Shown one piece after another: positions 63,613 to 64,000 of a stretch of DNA of 64,000 nt. The DNA is from Cognatiluteimonas profundi (GTDB taxonomy: Bacteria > Pseudomonadota > Gammaproteobacteria > Xanthomonadales > Xanthomonadaceae), in assembly GCF_009792795.1 (NCBI RefSeq), contig NZ_VKHQ01000004.1, positions 118,651 through 182,650 on the forward strand, written 5' to 3'. Position 1 is the first letter of the stretch, and each line of letters begins with the position of its first letter. The notes beneath the pieces were generated by a model that saw only the letters and a program-made list of their open reading frames with translations, made no database searches and was not told where the DNA came from. The position numbers and the translations under genes were made by a program.

Positions 63613-64000
63613 TCAAAAACCCTCCGTCGATCCGAACAGTCCCACCCGCAGGTCGTTGGCGACGTAGATCTCGCGACCATCGACCAGCGTGCGGCCATCG
63701 GCGATGACCAGCGAAAGCTTTCCGCGCATGACGCGGCGGATGTCGATCTCGTAGCTGACGAGCTTGGCGTCGGGGTTGACCTGTCCGCTGAATTTCACCT
63801 GGCCGACGCCCAGCGCGCGTCCGCGACCGGGTTCGCCGAGCCACGGCAGGTAGAAACCCGCGAGCTGCCACATCGCGTCCACGCCCAGGCATCCCGGCAT
63901 CACCGGATCGCCTTCGAAATGGCAGGCGAAGAACCACAGGTCCGGGCGGATATCGAGTTCGGCGCGGATCACGCCCTTGCCGTTGCGGCCGCCCTCGGTG
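63613..64000 (-). CDS. fabA: 3-hydroxydecanoyl-ACP dehydratase/isomerase (5' end outside window)
   Basis: FabA dehydrates 3-hydroxydecanoyl-ACP and isomerises the product to the cis-3 form, the branch point to unsaturated fatty acids. Visible are the last 128 residues or so of about 170. [37 protein letters not shown] contains the catalytic His and Asp, and [36 protein letters not shown] follows. An ATG at 63972 is not needed, because the frame continues to the window edge with GGRNGKG, the normal FabA sequence. It is upstream of fabB on the minus strand. Confidence 0.95.
   Translation of the reverse strand, partial: TEGGRNGKGVIRAELDIRPDLWFFACHFEGDPVMPGCLGVDAMWQLAGFYLPWLGEPGRGRALGVGQVKFSGQVNPDAKLVSYEIDIRRVMRGKLSLVIADGRTLVDGREIYVANDLRVGLFGSTEGF

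Overview
The window comes from a high-GC gammaproteobacterium, most likely a member of the Lysobacteraceae (Xanthomonadaceae: Lysobacter, Luteimonas or Xanthomonas relatives). I infer this from the order accC-prmA-(zinc-ribbon protein)-fis-purH-purD, the ampE/nudC/erpA block, the family-type intergenic repeats and the uniformly GC-rich codon use of the backbone. No database search was possible, so the genus is not fixed.

Layout. (1) 1-6148: backbone housekeeping genes, namely the end of accC, prmA, a zinc-ribbon membrane protein, fis, purH and purD. (2) 6187-12983: an accessory block with a type III restriction-modification system (mod, res). A divergent XRE regulator and operator-like repeats lie in front of mod, and a higBA toxin-antitoxin pair sits on the opposite strand between mod and res. 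(3) 13107-23705: backbone genes for an MFS-PlsC fusion, AmpE, NudC, ErpA and two membrane proteins, then a two-component pair made of a REC-GGDEF-EAL protein broken by an 8-bp repeat and a hybrid histidine kinase, then rppH. (4) 23853-39255: tRNA-Met(CAT) carrying a genomic island bounded by an 18-bp direct repeat of the tRNA 3' end. The island has a tyrosine integrase, then a lower-GC run of co-oriented genes separated by about 60-bp attC-like sites. I read this as an integron cassette array without an integron integrase. It carries a CsrA homologue, a TIR protein, a DUF262-HNH protein, an AlbA_2 protein, a DUF1780 protein and a HEPN-like protein. The island ends in a GC-richer module with a serine recombinase and a ParB-domain protein. 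(5) 39653-62292: a micro-oxic respiration and nitric-oxide cluster with hemN, fnr, ccoNOQP, ccoGHIS, a TauE-like protein, a second fnr, quinol-type norB, nnrS, a SirB2 protein and an alternative oxidase followed by two PLP enzymes. FNR/ANR-type palindromes precede hemN, ccoN, norB, nnrS, the alternative oxidase operon and a small exported protein. (6) 62385-64000: fabB and the start-truncated fabA on the minus strand.

How the parts work together. The respiratory block looks like one regulon in which oxygen-sensing FNR-type proteins switch on heme synthesis without oxygen, a high-affinity cbb3 oxidase and its copper and assembly factors, NO removal, and a probably NO/cyanide-resistant quinol oxidase. 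The restriction system, the toxin-antitoxin pair and several island cassettes look like defence or stability functions. The strongest candidate for something not described before is the cassette array inside the tRNA-Met island. The alternative oxidase-PLP-PLP operon is the second.
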